In this document: positions 1 to 9,176 of the stretch, one piece after another
Layout: each line of letters starts with the position of its first letter
Numbering within the stretch: the stretch's first letter is position 1
NCBI GenBank assembly: GCA_002287035.1
Contig: NSKG01000004.1
Span: forward strand, 62,001-126,000
Length of the DNA: 64,000 nucleotides
Direction: 5' to 3'
Source: Pseudomonas sp. WN033
GTDB lineage: Bacteria > Pseudomonadota > Gammaproteobacteria > Pseudomonadales > Pseudomonadaceae
Made by a program: the position numbers and the translations under genes
Notes under the pieces: generated by a model
Database searches by the model: none
What the model saw: the letters and a program-made list of their open reading frames with translations, nothing else
Told to the model about the DNA's origin: nothing

Positions 1-540
1 CGCGGCGTTTGGCTTGCCTTCTTAGCGGTATGTGTGCTTATGCCAGTTTGGCGGTCTTCCCAGCGAGGATGGGTACCGCTTCTGTTACTAATGCTTATTT
101 GTGCCCCGCTGGCATTCGTATTTATAGATGTGATTCTGCTGCGTGGATTTTCTTATCGACCAGAAATCTGGCTGAAAAGTCTGGAGCTGATTGGCCTTTC
201 CCCTGTTTGGGGTGTTGGCTTTGCTGGTGACTATCACATAGTTGGTGAAAGTGGGAAGGTTTTCCCGCATGCGCATAATCTGCTGCTGGATGTTGCAGTA
301 ACCTCAGGCGTGCCGGCAGCCTTGTTGTGGATGGTGATCTGGGGGCTAGTAGCGTGGAAAGCCTGGCAGCACCACAAGACCCCTTTGGGTAGCCTTTTGT
401 GTGCTTCTGTAGTGTTCTCTACCATGGCCTGTCTGTTTGACGCATCCAGCCTGTGGGGAACACCCAGGCCTGAATGGTTTCTGACGTGGCTACCTTTGGG
501 GATTGCGTTGGGTTTGAAAACACAGGTCAGAGCCCAATGA
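1..540 (+). CDS. waaL: O-antigen ligase family protein (WaaL/Wzy type), C-terminal part only
   Basis: The window opens inside this reading frame, so only the last 179 residues are visible. It begins RGVWLAF, which resembles the conserved SRG segment of the Wzy_C/O-antigen ligase fold. Two or three hydrophobic segments follow, with a periplasmic loop carrying FPHAHNLLLDVAVTSG, the H-x-H-N motif typical of O-antigen ligases. Family members sit in the inner membrane and transfer undecaprenyl-linked polysaccharide to lipid A-core. The neighbouring kinase, msbA and hldE support a lipopolysaccharide role. A polysaccharide polymerase (Wzy) of the same fold cannot be excluded from the C-terminus alone. 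Confidence 0.75.
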   Translation, partial: RGVWLAFLAVCVLMPVWRSSQRGWVPLLLLMLICAPLAFVFIDVILLRGFSYRPEIWLKSLELIGLSPVWGVGFAGDYHIVGESGKVFPHAHNLLLDVAVTSGVPAALLWMVIWGLVAWKAWQHHKTPLGSLLCASVVFSTMACLFDASSLWGTPRPEWFLTWLPLGIALGLKTQVRAQ

Positions 541-553
541 GATGTTTGTTTCC

Positions 554-1159
554 TCAGCAGGTTGATATCTTCTCGCTTGAGGGAGTAAAAAGCGCAAGAG
601 TTGAGGCATCAATATCTTTCCAGTCTGCCTTGTATCTAAGCAGGTGCTGGTAGTTACGCTTTCTCAGGTAGGTAGGCAGAGGACGCCCCAGGCAGCGCAT
701 ATCTGAGATATCAATTAGGCCGAAACTGGCGTCGGGGGTCAGGACAATGTTTCCAAGGTGTAGGGAGCGAAAATAGACACCCTGCTCGTGCAGTTGAACG
801 ATAAAGGCCGCCAGTTGAGCCAAGACTTCAGGTCGTGGATGCTCTTGTACTAACTGGCGCAAGGTTGTGCCATCCAAGGGAGAGTAGTGCACCACCGAAC
901 GATAAGGTTTGCTTAGTTTATAAAGCTGTATCACCTTTGGGCAGGGTATTCCCAGTTTTTCCAGCTTGACAGCATTGGCAGCAAATCGCTTTGCTGGAGG
1001 GAAAAATACTGTTTTCGAAAGCCAGCTTTTGCGCCGAAACAGCTTCAAAAAGGTGCCGTCTGCCAAACGCAAAACTTTTACTCCATGACCGTCCTGTTCA
1101 AGGACTTCGGCGGTTTTGAGCCAGGTTTCGTACTGTTCGCGGCTAAGCGGTTTCATCAT
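554..1159 (-). CDS. InaA/toluene-tolerance-type lipopolysaccharide kinase-like protein
   Basis: About 201 residues with a reduced eukaryotic-like kinase fold. A lysine-rich LKLFRRK segment lies near the N-terminus. The catalytic-loop equivalent is FRSLHLGNIVL, which has the H-x-G-N of this family but a Ser-Leu where an Asp is usual. The metal-binding segment is LIDISDMR. Pseudomonas relatives next to msbA are annotated as toluene tolerance or LPS core kinases. The gene converges on the ligase gene and lies 25 bp from cysQ. I chose the ATG at 1159; a TTG at 1174 is also in frame and has a slightly better placed Shine-Dalgarno. The family is clear, but catalytic activity is uncertain because of the altered loop. 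Confidence 0.7.
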   Translation of the reverse strand: MMKPLSREQYETWLKTAEVLEQDGHGVKVLRLADGTFLKLFRRKSWLSKTVFFPPAKRFAANAVKLEKLGIPCPKVIQLYKLSKPYRSVVHYSPLDGTTLRQLVQEHPRPEVLAQLAAFIVQLHEQGVYFRSLHLGNIVLTPDASFGLIDISDMRCLGRPLPTYLRKRNYQHLLRYKADWKDIDASTLALFTPSSEKISTC

Positions 1160-1184
1160 TGTGGCCGTTGGCAAAAGGCCTAGT

Positions 1185-1997
1185 CTAACGCAAAACGTGG
1201 GCCTGGTCCGCGTTCAGCCAATCCGGATGCAATCCAGCGCACACGATGAAATAGGGATTAAGCAGCGTGTCATGGCGCTGGTTGTAGCGCAGCGGCTGCA
1301 GTTCGGGCCAGCTCAGTACCTGACCTCCGGCCGCTTCGACTACAGCCTGAGCGGCGGCGGTATCCCATTCGCAGGTTGGCCCCAGGCGTGGATACAGATC
1401 GGCCTGGCCTTCGGCAACCAGGCACAGTTTCAGGGAGCTGCCCATGCTCACCAGTTCGGCATTCGGCAGTCGTTGCAGAAACTCGTGAACCGCTTCGCTC
1501 GCGTGCGAGCGGCTGCCTACTACCCGCCACATGATCCCGGCGTTTGGGGTTGCTGCGACCTGAATCGTCACCTGACTGCCATCTGCCAACACCTTATAAG
1601 CTCCGCCCCCCGATTGGCCGGCGTAGGTGACTCCCAAAGCGGGGGCGTGGACGACGCCAGCTACCGGAACTCCCTGCTCAATCAGCGCGATGTTGACAGT
1701 GAACTCACCGTTGCGCTTGATGAATTCCTTGGTGCCATCCAATGGGTCGACCAGCCACAGTTTCGGCCAGCTGTGGCGTTGAGCGATTTCCTCGGCTGTC
1801 GATTCTTCTGAGAGTACCGGAATGTCGGGGGTTAGTTGGTTCAGGCAGGCAAGGATGTGCTGGTGCGCCGCCAGATCCGCCTCGGTCACCGGGCTGCTGT
1901 CGTCCTTGTGAGCAACATCGAAGCTGCGTTGATAGATCTGCATGATCTGTTCGCCCGCTTGCTGGGCGATGCGCACTATGGATTCAAGCTCGAACAT
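1185..1997 (-). CDS. cysQ: 3'(2'),5'-bisphosphate nucleotidase CysQ
   Basis: 270 residues of the inositol monophosphatase/FBPase superfamily. The metal-binding motifs are in place: SEEST near residues 63-67, DPLDGT at 84-89 and EWDTAAAQA from about 210. CysQ hydrolyses 3'-phosphoadenosine 5'-phosphate left over from sulfate assimilation and so relieves its inhibition of downstream enzymes. The gene is transcribed away from msbA with about 80 bp between their starts, so that gap probably holds both promoters; a TATGAT at 2039-2044 would suit msbA. In P. aeruginosa cysQ lies next to nudE rather than here, so this position differs from that genome. Confidence 0.9.
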   Translation of the reverse strand: MFELESIVRIAQQAGEQIMQIYQRSFDVAHKDDSSPVTEADLAAHQHILACLNQLTPDIPVLSEESTAEEIAQRHSWPKLWLVDPLDGTKEFIKRNGEFTVNIALIEQGVPVAGVVHAPALGVTYAGQSGGGAYKVLADGSQVTIQVAATPNAGIMWRVVGSRSHASEAVHEFLQRLPNAELVSMGSSLKLCLVAEGQADLYPRLGPTCEWDTAAAQAVVEAAGGQVLSWPELQPLRYNQRHDTLLNPYFIVCAGLHPDWLNADQAHVLR

Positions 1998-2077
1998 CCC
2001 GACCGTTTCCTGTAAAAAGCATGGAATCTACATGGCCTATGATAAACTCTCAAACCTTCTCGTAACGTGATGTGCTC

Positions 2078-3862
2078 ATGTCTGAACAGCAACCCGAAAG
2101 CTTTATCCGCTCCAGTGCACGCATTTATCTACGCCTGCTTGGTTATGTGAAAACCTATTGGGTGGCGTTTGCCATCAGTATCCTGGGCTTTACCATTTTC
2201 GCCTCGAGCCAGCCGGCCATGGCCTGGATGCTTAAGTATTTTGTCGATGGTCTGACCGAGGGGAGCGATGCGCTATTTTTTGGCGTGCCGCTACTGTGGG
2301 GATTTCCTTTGTTCATCATCGCCGTGGCGTTCTACCAGGGTGTGGGCTCCTACCTGGGTAATTATTTCCTGGCCAAGGTATCCCTGAGCGTAGTGCATGA
2401 TCTGCGCACTAATCTGTTCAATAACCTGCTGACGCTGCCCAACCGCTATCTGGACAATCACAACTCCGGCCATCTGGTCTCGCGGATTACCTTCAACACC
2501 ACCATGGTCACTGGCGCCGCCACCGATGCGATCAAGGTGGTGTTTCGTGAAGGCATGACGGTTATTTTCCTGTTCGGTTATCTGTTGTGGATGAACTGGA
2601 AGCTGACCTTGGTGCTGATGGCGATCCTGCCGGTGATTGGGCTGATGGTCACCAGTGCCAGCAAGAAGTTTCGCAAGCAGAGCAAGAAGATCCAGACAGC
2701 GATGGGCGATGTCACCCACGTATCTTCGGAAACCATCACCGGGTATCGGGTGGTGCGCAGTTTTGGTGGTGAGGAGTATGAGCGCGAGCGTTTCAATACC
2801 GCGAGTGAAGCGAACCGTGACCGTGGCTTGAAAATGACCCGTACCGGTGCGGTATTTACCCCGAGTCTGCAACTGGTGACCTACAGCGCCATGGCGGTGG
2901 TGATGTTTTTGGTGCTGTTCCTGCGCGGTGATGCCACTGCGGGTGATCTGGTGTCCTACATCACTGCGGCGGGGTTGTTGCCCAAGCCGATTCGTCAGTT
3001 GTCTGAGGTCAGCGCCAATATCCAGAAGGGGATTGCCGCGGCGGAAAATATTTTTGAGCAGCTTGATGAAGAACCGGAAGTCGATCACGGTACGGTGGAG
3101 CGTGAGCGGGTTGAAGGGCGGGTCGAAGTCCGTAACCTGAGCTTCAGTTATCCGGGAACCGACAAACAGGTACTGGAAGATATTAATTTCACCGTCGAGC
3201 CCGGTCAGATGGTCGCTCTGGTGGGCCGCTCAGGTAGCGGCAAGTCGACCCTGGCTAGTCTGATTCCGCGTTTTTACCATCATGCCGCCGGGAAGATTTT
3301 AATCGATGGAGTGGATGTCGAGGATTACCGGCTGCGTAACCTGCGTAAACATATTGCCCTGGTAACCCAGCATGTGACCCTGTTCAATGACAGCATTGCC
3401 CGAAATATTGCCTACGGTGATCTGGCCGATGCGCCGCGCGAAGCCATTGAGGCTGCAGCCGAGGCCGCTTATGCCAGTGAGTTCATTGGCAAGCTACCCA
3501 AGGGGCTGGATACCCTGGTCGGCGAAAATGGCGTGTTGTTGTCCGGTGGTCAGCGTCAGCGCCTGGCAATTGCCCGGGCTTTGCTCAAGGATGCTCCTAT
3601 TCTGATTCTGGATGAGGCGACCTCGGCGCTGGATACTGAGTCTGAGCGGCATATTCAGGCAGCGCTGGATCGGGTGATGCAGGGGCGCACTACGCTGGTA
3701 ATTGCGCACCGGCTGTCGACCATTGAGAAGGCCGATGTGATCATGGTGATGGATCAGGGCCGGATTGTTGAGCAGGGTAGCCATGCTGAACTGCTGGCGC
3801 GCAATGGTTACTATGCCCGCCTGCACAGTATGCAGTTTCAGGATGAGACTACGTCTGCCTGA
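2078..3862 (+). CDS. msbA: Lipid A export ATP-binding/permease protein MsbA
   Basis: 594 residues, a fused transmembrane-plus-ATPase half-transporter of the ABCB type. The N-terminal ~330 residues contain six hydrophobic helices. The nucleotide-binding domain carries Walker A GRSGSGKST near residue 382, the signature LSGGQRQRLAIARALL near 488, and Walker B ILILDEATSALD just after. MsbA flips lipid A-core across the inner membrane. I start at ATG 2078; an upstream GTG at 2072 would add only two residues. hldE follows 47 bp downstream on the same strand, the arrangement seen in Pseudomonas, so the two are probably co-transcribed. Confidence 0.95.
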   Translation: MSEQQPESFIRSSARIYLRLLGYVKTYWVAFAISILGFTIFASSQPAMAWMLKYFVDGLTEGSDALFFGVPLLWGFPLFIIAVAFYQGVGSYLGNYFLAKVSLSVVHDLRTNLFNNLLTLPNRYLDNHNSGHLVSRITFNTTMVTGAATDAIKVVFREGMTVIFLFGYLLWMNWKLTLVLMAILPVIGLMVTSASKKFRKQSKKIQTAMGDVTHVSSETITGYRVVRSFGGEEYERERFNTASEANRDRGLKMTRTGAVFTPSLQLVTYSAMAVVMFLVLFLRGDATAGDLVSYITAAGLLPKPIRQLSEVSANIQKGIAAAENIFEQLDEEPEVDHGTVERERVEGRVEVRNLSFSYPGTDKQVLEDINFTVEPGQMVALVGRSGSGKSTLASLIPRFYHHAAGKILIDGVDVEDYRLRNLRKHIALVTQHVTLFNDSIARNIAYGDLADAPREAIEAAAEAAYASEFIGKLPKGLDTLVGENGVLLSGGQRQRLAIARALLKDAPILILDEATSALDTESERHIQAALDRVMQGRTTLVIAHRLSTIEKADVIMVMDQGRIVEQGSHAELLARNGYYARLHSMQFQDETTSA

Positions 3863-3909
3863 GCCTGTCCGATGTTTGATAGACCAAGAGCAAGCAAGAG
3901 AGAATGCCG

Positions 3910-5340
3910 ATGAAAGTATCCATGCCCCGTTTTGACTCGGCCCCGGTTCTGGTGGTGGGGGATGTCATGCTGGACCGTTACTGGCACGGGCCGACTCGGC
4001 GGATTTCTCCGGAGGCTCCGGTGCCGGTGGTCAAGGTTGATCAGATCGAGGATCGCCCCGGTGGCGCTGGCAACGTGGCGCTGAATATCGCAGCCTTGGG
4101 CGCGCCAGCCTGGTTGGTGGGAGTGACCGGGGACGATGAGGCGGCTGCCAAACTGAGTCAGCGTTTGGAGGCCGCCGGTGTCTATTGCGCGTTCCAGAAG
4201 CATCCTGAGCAGCCGACCATCACCAAATTGCGGGTCATGAGCCGGCATCAGCAATTGATCCGGGTGGACTTTGAGGAAGGCTTCAATACCGATGCTCCGG
4301 CGCTGCTGGCGGAAGTGAGCCGGCTACTGGACGGGGTCAAGGTGATGATCCTGTCTGATTACGGCAAGGGGGCGCTGGTCAATCATCAGGCGTTGATTGC
4401 TGTTGCTCGTGAGCGCGGTATTCCGGTGCTGGCTGACCCCAAGGGCCAGGATTTCTCCATCTACCGCGGAGCCAGTCTGATTACGCCCAACCTGTCCGAG
4501 TTCGAGGCGGTGGTTGGGCATTGCAACAGTGAGCAGCAACTGGTCGAGAAGGGACTGGCGCTGATCGATGAACTACAGCTTGAGGCCTTGCTGGTGACCC
4601 GCAGTGAGCAGGGCATGACCTTGCTGCGCAAAGGTGAGGCGCCGCTGCATTTGCCTGCCCGGGCGCGCGAGGTATTCGACGTTACCGGTGCCGGCGATAC
4701 CGTGATCTCGACCCTGGCAACAGCGCTGGCGGCGGGTGAGGATTATCCCCAGGCGGTGGCCTTGGCCAACCTGGCGGCGGGTATCGTGGTCGGCAAGTTG
4801 GGCACTGCTACCGTCAGTGCTCCGGAACTGCGTCGTGCGGTGCAGCGTGAGCAGGGCAGCGAGCGCGGTGTACTGAGTGTCGAGCAACTGCTGGTAGCGA
4901 TTGAAGACGCCCGGGCCCATGGCGAGCGAATCGTCTTCACCAATGGCTGCTTCGACATTATCCACGCTGGCCATGTCGGTTATCTGGAGGAGGCCCGCAG
5001 TCAGGGTGACCGGCTGGTCGTTGCGATCAATGATGATGCTTCGGTAACCCGGCTCAAAGGCCCGGGGCGGCCAATAAACAGTGTGGATCGGCGCATGACC
5101 GTACTGGCCGGGCTGGGGGCGGTGGATTGGGTGGTAAGCTTTGCCGAAGACACACCCGAGCAGTTGCTTGAGCAGGTACGCCCGGATGTACTGGTCAAAG
5201 GCGGTGATTACAGCGTCGACCAGGTTGTCGGAGCGCCGATCGTCAAAGCCTACGGCGGCGAGGTCAAGGTGCTTAATTTCGTCGAAAGTTGTTCCACCAC
5301 GGCGATTGTCGAGCAGATCCGCAAGACTGAGAAAAGCTGA
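3910..5340 (+). CDS. hldE: Bifunctional D-glycero-beta-D-manno-heptose-7-phosphate kinase / 1-phosphate adenylyltransferase HldE
   Basis: 476 residues with two domains. Residues ~1-320 are a ribokinase-like kinase ([13 protein letters not shown] at the start, DVTGAGDT near 258). Residues ~340-476 are a nucleotidyltransferase with [13 protein letters not shown]. Together they make ADP-heptose for the inner core of lipopolysaccharide. Of two in-frame ATGs (3904 and 3910), the second fits the AAGAGAGA ribosome-binding site better and gives the usual MKxSMPRF start. The gene follows msbA and converges on phoQ with only 7 bp between stops. Confidence 0.95.
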   Translation: MKVSMPRFDSAPVLVVGDVMLDRYWHGPTRRISPEAPVPVVKVDQIEDRPGGAGNVALNIAALGAPAWLVGVTGDDEAAAKLSQRLEAAGVYCAFQKHPEQPTITKLRVMSRHQQLIRVDFEEGFNTDAPALLAEVSRLLDGVKVMILSDYGKGALVNHQALIAVARERGIPVLADPKGQDFSIYRGASLITPNLSEFEAVVGHCNSEQQLVEKGLALIDELQLEALLVTRSEQGMTLLRKGEAPLHLPARAREVFDVTGAGDTVISTLATALAAGEDYPQAVALANLAAGIVVGKLGTATVSAPELRRAVQREQGSERGVLSVEQLLVAIEDARAHGERIVFTNGCFDIIHAGHVGYLEEARSQGDRLVVAINDDASVTRLKGPGRPINSVDRRMTVLAGLGAVDWVVSFAEDTPEQLLEQVRPDVLVKGGDYSVDQVVGAPIVKAYGGEVKVLNFVESCSTTAIVEQIRKTEKS

Positions 5341-5347
5341 GACTGAT

Positions 5348-6772
5348 CTATCGGGGGCGTGTCTGGCGCCGGCTGGGGCGCCCCAGTTGGTACCAGGGTG
5401 CGCCGCCGAACTCGGCAAACAGCGCACCTTCGATCGGCAGTCGAATCAGGAAGGCTGCCCCCCCCAGTTCGGAGTCGCCCAGGCTCAGTTCGCCGTCATA
5501 GCTTTCAATGATGTCCTTGACCACTGACAGACCTATCCCCTGGCCGGGATGTTGGGTGTCCAGGCGCTCACCCCGGCGCAGAATGCGTTCACGCTGATGT
5601 TCGGGCACGCCCGGGCCGTCATCTTCAATACGCAGCTCGCAGGCGGTGTCGGTATAGCGGGCACTGACCCGGATTTGATGCAGACAGAGTCGGTAACTGT
5701 TTTCCAGCAGATTGCCCAGCAGCTCCATTAAGGCACCTTTTTCCATCGGCACCCAGAATCGTTCGCTGAATTGCTGGTGCAGCACAACACGTTTGCCGTG
5801 ATAGACCTTGTTCAGGGTTCCACTCAGCAGTTCAAGCAGGGGGGCGAGGATGACCCGGTGTTGTATCAGGCCGCTTTTGCGCAGGCTGGCGCGTTGTAGC
5901 TGGTAACCGATCTGCTGGCTCATGCGCTCAATCTGGCCGCTCAGAACCTTGGCCTGTTCACGCTGCTGCGGCTGGTTGCTCAGGGTTTCGGAAACGCCCT
6001 GCAATACTGCCAGAGGGGTCTTTAGGCTGTGGGCCAGGTCACCGAGCGTGTCGCGATAGCGCTCACGCTGACGGCGTTCACTGTCGAGCAGGCGGTTGAG
6101 CGAGCGGGTCAGGCGCAGCACTTCATGCGGGTGTCTGTCACTGAGCCGCTCACGGCCGCCGCTCTCGATCTGGTCAAGCTCCGCGCGCAGGTTCTTCAGT
6201 GAGCGCAGCGCCCAGGTCAGCCCCAGCCACAGCAACAGCAGCAGTACCAGCAGGCTGGCGCCGAGCCAGCGGTAGAGCTGCTTCTGAAAGTCACGAAACA
6301 GCGAACGAAACTCGCTGGTCGGCAACATGGTAATGAAACTGAACGGCAACTCATAGTTGTCGTTGAGGTGCAGTTCGACGTCGTAGACGTAATATTCCCG
6401 GCCATCGCGATTGCTGATGCGCAGAAAGTCGGTGACGCCGCCATCGTAACGCGGGATGTAGTCGATCTGCTGGCCGATGGCCGAGCGTGATTGCCAGATG
6501 AGGTTGCCGTCGATATCGAAAATGAAGCCGAGTAGTTTGGCTTCGGGCAGGTTGAACTCCTCGTCTGGCAGCTTATCGGGCATGAGCAATTGCCCGTCTT
6601 CGATCTGCGCGGCACTGATCAGGCTGTTGGCGTCGGCTGCCAGGCGTTGGACAATGACCTGCTCCAGGGTCTGGTTGAAGGCGCTTTGCAGTACCGGGAA
6701 CAGAGCCAGCATAAACAGTACGGCGAGCAGGGCGGCGCCCGCCATCAGCCGGGATCGCAGGGAGCGAATCAT
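5348..6772 (-). CDS. phoQ: Sensor histidine kinase PhoQ
   Basis: 474 residues with the layout of Pseudomonas PhoQ. There is a first membrane helix at ~10-30, a periplasmic sensor of about 135 residues, and a second helix at ~168-190. A HAMP-like linker leads to the phosphoacceptor H248 in DLAHSLKTPL. The catalytic domain shows ELLGNLLENSY (N box), IEDDGPGVP and GQGIGLSV. It senses low divalent cations and cationic peptides and phosphorylates PhoP. The start overlaps the phoP stop by 4 bp (ATGA), indicating translational coupling. The C-terminus runs ~20 residues past the usual end, into Arg/Pro-rich sequence. Confidence 0.95.
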   Translation of the reverse strand: MIRSLRSRLMAGAALLAVLFMLALFPVLQSAFNQTLEQVIVQRLAADANSLISAAQIEDGQLLMPDKLPDEEFNLPEAKLLGFIFDIDGNLIWQSRSAIGQQIDYIPRYDGGVTDFLRISNRDGREYYVYDVELHLNDNYELPFSFITMLPTSEFRSLFRDFQKQLYRWLGASLLVLLLLLWLGLTWALRSLKNLRAELDQIESGGRERLSDRHPHEVLRLTRSLNRLLDSERRQRERYRDTLGDLAHSLKTPLAVLQGVSETLSNQPQQREQAKVLSGQIERMSQQIGYQLQRASLRKSGLIQHRVILAPLLELLSGTLNKVYHGKRVVLHQQFSERFWVPMEKGALMELLGNLLENSYRLCLHQIRVSARYTDTACELRIEDDGPGVPEHQRERILRRGERLDTQHPGQGIGLSVVKDIIESYDGELSLGDSELGGAAFLIRLPIEGALFAEFGGAPWYQLGRPSRRQTRPR

Positions 6773-7446
6773 CGGCAGCGCTCGGTAAACAGGTAGCCTT
6801 GACCGCGGATGGTCTCAATAGGTTTGAGCGAACAGGCGGCTTCCAGCTTGCGACGCAAGCGTCCGACCAGGACTTCGATGACATTGGGGTCGCGTTCCTC
6901 GTCATCGCTGTAGAGCTGCTCCATCAGCCGCTCCTTGGCCACCACCTGCTGGTGATGGCGCATCAGGTATTCAAGGATCCGGTATTCATAGGCGGTCAGG
7001 GCCAGTGGCTCCTGATCGACGCTGGCCTGTTTGCGGTTCAGGTCCAGAGTTAGCGGGCCGGCCTGAATGCTGGCCTGGACGAAGCCGGCCGAGCGACGCA
7101 GCAGTGCGTGCAGGCGGGCCTCAAGTTCCTCGAACTGGAAAGGTTTGACCACGTAGTCGTCGGCGCCGGCGGACAGCCCTTCGACCTTGTCTTGCCAGTT
7201 GCCGCGAGCGGTCAGAATCAGAATCGGTAGGGTCTTGCCCAGGCTGCGTAGTTGGCGGATCAGGTCGAGGCCACTCATGCCCGGCAGGCCGAGGTCGACG
7301 ATGGCCAGGTCGTGATTGAATTCACTGGCCTGGTAGAGTGCTTCTTCAGCATTGGCCACGGCATCGACGACGTGGCTGGTTTCGGTAAAACGGGTGGATA
7401 GGTGGTGGCGCAGCAGGGCTTCATCTTCCACCAGCAGCAGTTTCAT
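6769..7446 (-). CDS. phoP: Response regulator PhoP
   Basis: 225 residues, OmpR/PhoB class. The receiver domain has the acidic pair in LLLVEDE, the phosphorylation site D51 in IVDLGLPG, and the KPF lysine. The C-terminal winged helix includes TAYEYRILEYL and RRKLE. Start at ATG 7446 gives MKLLLVED and the standard family length; an upstream in-frame start at 7482 would lie inside the intercistronic hairpin. PhoP activates lipid A modification and Mg2+-limitation genes, including its own operon. It is the middle gene of oprH-phoP-phoQ. Confidence 0.95.
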   Translation of the reverse strand: MKLLLVEDEALLRHHLSTRFTETSHVVDAVANAEEALYQASEFNHDLAIVDLGLPGMSGLDLIRQLRSLGKTLPILILTARGNWQDKVEGLSAGADDYVVKPFQFEELEARLHALLRRSAGFVQASIQAGPLTLDLNRKQASVDQEPLALTAYEYRILEYLMRHHQQVVAKERLMEQLYSDDEERDPNVIEVLVGRLRRKLEAACSLKPIETIRGQGYLFTERCR

Positions 7447-7481
7447 GTTGCCTCCCGTTTCAGCCTCTGTTTCAAACGGCA

Positions 7482-7509
7482 AGGCCTGCCCGTGGGATCG
7501 GACAGGCCT
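7482..7509 (-). other. Intercistronic hairpin between oprH and phoP
   Basis: An inverted repeat AGGCCTG (7482-7488) / CAGGCCT (7503-7509) with a 14-nt loop lies in the 87-bp gap between the oprH stop and the phoP start. No U-tract follows on the transcribed strand, so it is not a classic terminator. By inference it could protect the oprH message or partly attenuate transcription, giving more porin than regulator. Confidence 0.5.
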
Positions 7510-7533
7510 GCTGACTTGCTTGCGTACCGTGGG

Positions 7534-8139
7534 TTAGAACTGGTAGTTCACACCCAGGTAAGCCAGTTCACTGCTGTGCAGCTTGGCCGAGCCCTGTTTG
7601 CCCGCAGTCCGGGAGCTCAGTTCGGTGCTGGCGTTGCTGCGTAGGTAGCGGTAGCCACCCTCCAGCGATACATTAGGGGTCAACTGCTGGAGTATGCCGG
7701 CCTGCAGACCTGCAGCATAGCCGATATCGCTGTCACGCTTGAAGCCTTTGGACTCCTGTTCGAGCTTTACCGCGCCAAGCGTGGCGCCACCGAACAGGCG
7801 GGTGCTGTCGGTAATCGGCAGGAAAAGATCGTAGCTGCCGAGCAGATTCTGCTGACGCAGCTTGTACTGGCTGGCGTAGCTGTCGGACAGGTTTTCGTAG
7901 GTGGCGTAGAAACGACCGCGATCATTGATCTGACCGGCGCGCAGGCCCCAGGTCCCAGTGTTGTCGATCACTTTGTCCAGGCTGGTATTGCCCAGGTTCT
8001 GCTTGAGACTGTCGGAACGCTGGATGTTGTTGCTGGTTTCGCCCCAGGTCAGGCCGACGAAGGTGTCGTTAGCATGGGCGGCAACGCTGGCGAAGGCCAG
8101 GGTGGTACCTACAGCAAGGGTCTTCAGGGTTGTTTTCAT
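7534..8139 (-). CDS. oprH: Outer membrane protein H1 (OprH)
   Basis: 201 residues with a signal peptide that likely ends at AHA before NDTFVGLTWGET. The mature part alternates polar and hydrophobic residues, as expected of an eight-stranded beta barrel, and ends in the aromatic QF. Segments such as TSNNIQ, DKVIDNTGTWG, KLRQQNLLGSYD and FKRDSDIGYAAGLQAGILQ are hallmarks of OprH. The protein binds and cross-bridges lipopolysaccharide when Mg2+ is scarce. It is the first gene of the oprH-phoP-phoQ operon, downstream of a PhoP-box array. Confidence 0.95.
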   Translation of the reverse strand: MKTTLKTLAVGTTLAFASVAAHANDTFVGLTWGETSNNIQRSDSLKQNLGNTSLDKVIDNTGTWGLRAGQINDRGRFYATYENLSDSYASQYKLRQQNLLGSYDLFLPITDSTRLFGGATLGAVKLEQESKGFKRDSDIGYAAGLQAGILQQLTPNVSLEGGYRYLRSNASTELSSRTAGKQGSAKLHSSELAYLGVNYQF

Positions 8140-8197
8140 GATTGCCTCTCCGTTGGGGTCATATGCTTGCTACGGGAGACATCTTGCCCAAGTCTTG

Positions 8198-8245
8198 CTG
8201 AACCGGGCCTGAACTCTTCCTGAACCTCGGCTGAACAGCGTTCAG
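8198..8245 (-). promoter_or_regulatory. PhoP-box array upstream of oprH
   Basis: The hexamer CTGAAC (GTTCAG on the oprH strand) occurs at 8198, 8209, 8220 and 8231, spaced exactly 11 bp apart. An inverted GTTCAG follows at 8240-8245. GTTCAG-N5-GTTCAG is the direct-repeat form expected of a Pseudomonas PhoP box, here doubled. A weak -10 (CAAGAT) lies about 11 bp past the last repeat towards oprH. This fits autoregulation of oprH-phoP-phoQ. Confidence 0.8.
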
Positions 8246-8263
8246 TAATACTCCAGGAAGTGA

Positions 8264-9136
8264 TTACAGACGTTCTAGGCCTTCAGGCCAGGGGCAGCGC
8301 GGTTGGTCAATGACCCAGCCACGCTGCGGTGCTAGCGCTTCGCTGAGCCACAGGTGTTTGGGGCGGCGGTTGACCAGTTCCCCCTGTTCCAGGCTGAACA
8401 GCTGGCCATTTGGCCGGCCATTCTCGATTTCGGCCAGGAACAGTTCCGGGCGTCGGTAGTCGATGCTGGCGATCAGTTGGCCGTGGTTGTCGAGGTATTC
8501 GTCGGCATGCAGGGCCGTCAGTTTGCGGCAGCGATCGGGCAGGTCGATACGCATCTGATAGACCAGTTGCAGCGAGTTGGTTGGCAGGTGGACGTAGGCG
8601 CGGGGGCGCTCGATAAGATGCAGTTCGCGGCACAGTACCGGGCGGGTCGCACCGCTGTGCGGGGTCAGTTCAAAGTTGAGCTTTTCATACAGTGGCAGAG
8701 TCTCAGCATAGGGCGTGGGTAGCCAGGTGCCCTGGTAGCAGCCCTGCAGCCATCCGCGCTCGGTTTCCAGCAGCAGTTCCTCGGCGATCTCGGTCATCAC
8801 CGTGAGCATCGGGATGCGCAACTCGTGGGCCGGCACGTAGCCAGAAATCAGCTTGAGTACGTTGTCGCCATGATCCGGGCGCTCCTGGCGGACCAGCACA
8901 TGAAAGCTGCGGCCTTGCCAGTGCAGGGTCAGATCGACCGAGACCCCAAGGTTGGCTACGGTCAGCTCGAAGTTGTCAGGATCATCGATCTGGATGGGCT
9001 GGCGCAAAGCCTGCATTTCGGAAAAGCTCAGGGGGTTGCCGACCGGGGTGTAGCAGAGTACTTCGGGCGTGGCTTTGACGTGGATTGCCTGGGTTTTGAA
9101 AACCACCGGATTCTTGCGTGCAATGATGCGCGACAT
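8264..9136 (-). CDS. Conserved Pseudomonas protein of unknown function
   Basis: 290 residues, soluble, with no signal peptide or clear catalytic motif. It starts MSRIIARKNPVVFKTQAIHVKA, preceded by AAGGGGG at good spacing, which is why I start at 9136 rather than 9142. I recall relatives being auto-annotated as 'metal ABC transporter ATPase', but no Walker A, signature or Walker B motif is visible, so I do not adopt that name. It is the last gene of an apparent three-gene operon after the FAD oxidoreductase and the aldo/keto reductase, 40 bp downstream of the latter. Function unknown. Confidence 0.65.
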   Translation of the reverse strand: MSRIIARKNPVVFKTQAIHVKATPEVLCYTPVGNPLSFSEMQALRQPIQIDDPDNFELTVANLGVSVDLTLHWQGRSFHVLVRQERPDHGDNVLKLISGYVPAHELRIPMLTVMTEIAEELLLETERGWLQGCYQGTWLPTPYAETLPLYEKLNFELTPHSGATRPVLCRELHLIERPRAYVHLPTNSLQLVYQMRIDLPDRCRKLTALHADEYLDNHGQLIASIDYRRPELFLAEIENGRPNGQLFSLEQGELVNRRPKHLWLSEALAPQRGWVIDQPRCPWPEGLERL

Positions 9137-9176
9137 CAGCATCCCCCTTGTTGTTTTGTTCTGTATTGTTGCGTGT

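Noticed and set aside
8198..8245. Regularly spaced hexamers as a possible CRISPR-like array
   Set aside because: Repeats are 6 bp with 5-bp spacers, far too short; position and sequence match PhoP boxes.
8264..9136. Metal ABC transporter ATPase
   Set aside because: No Walker A, signature or Walker B motif is present in the 290 residues.
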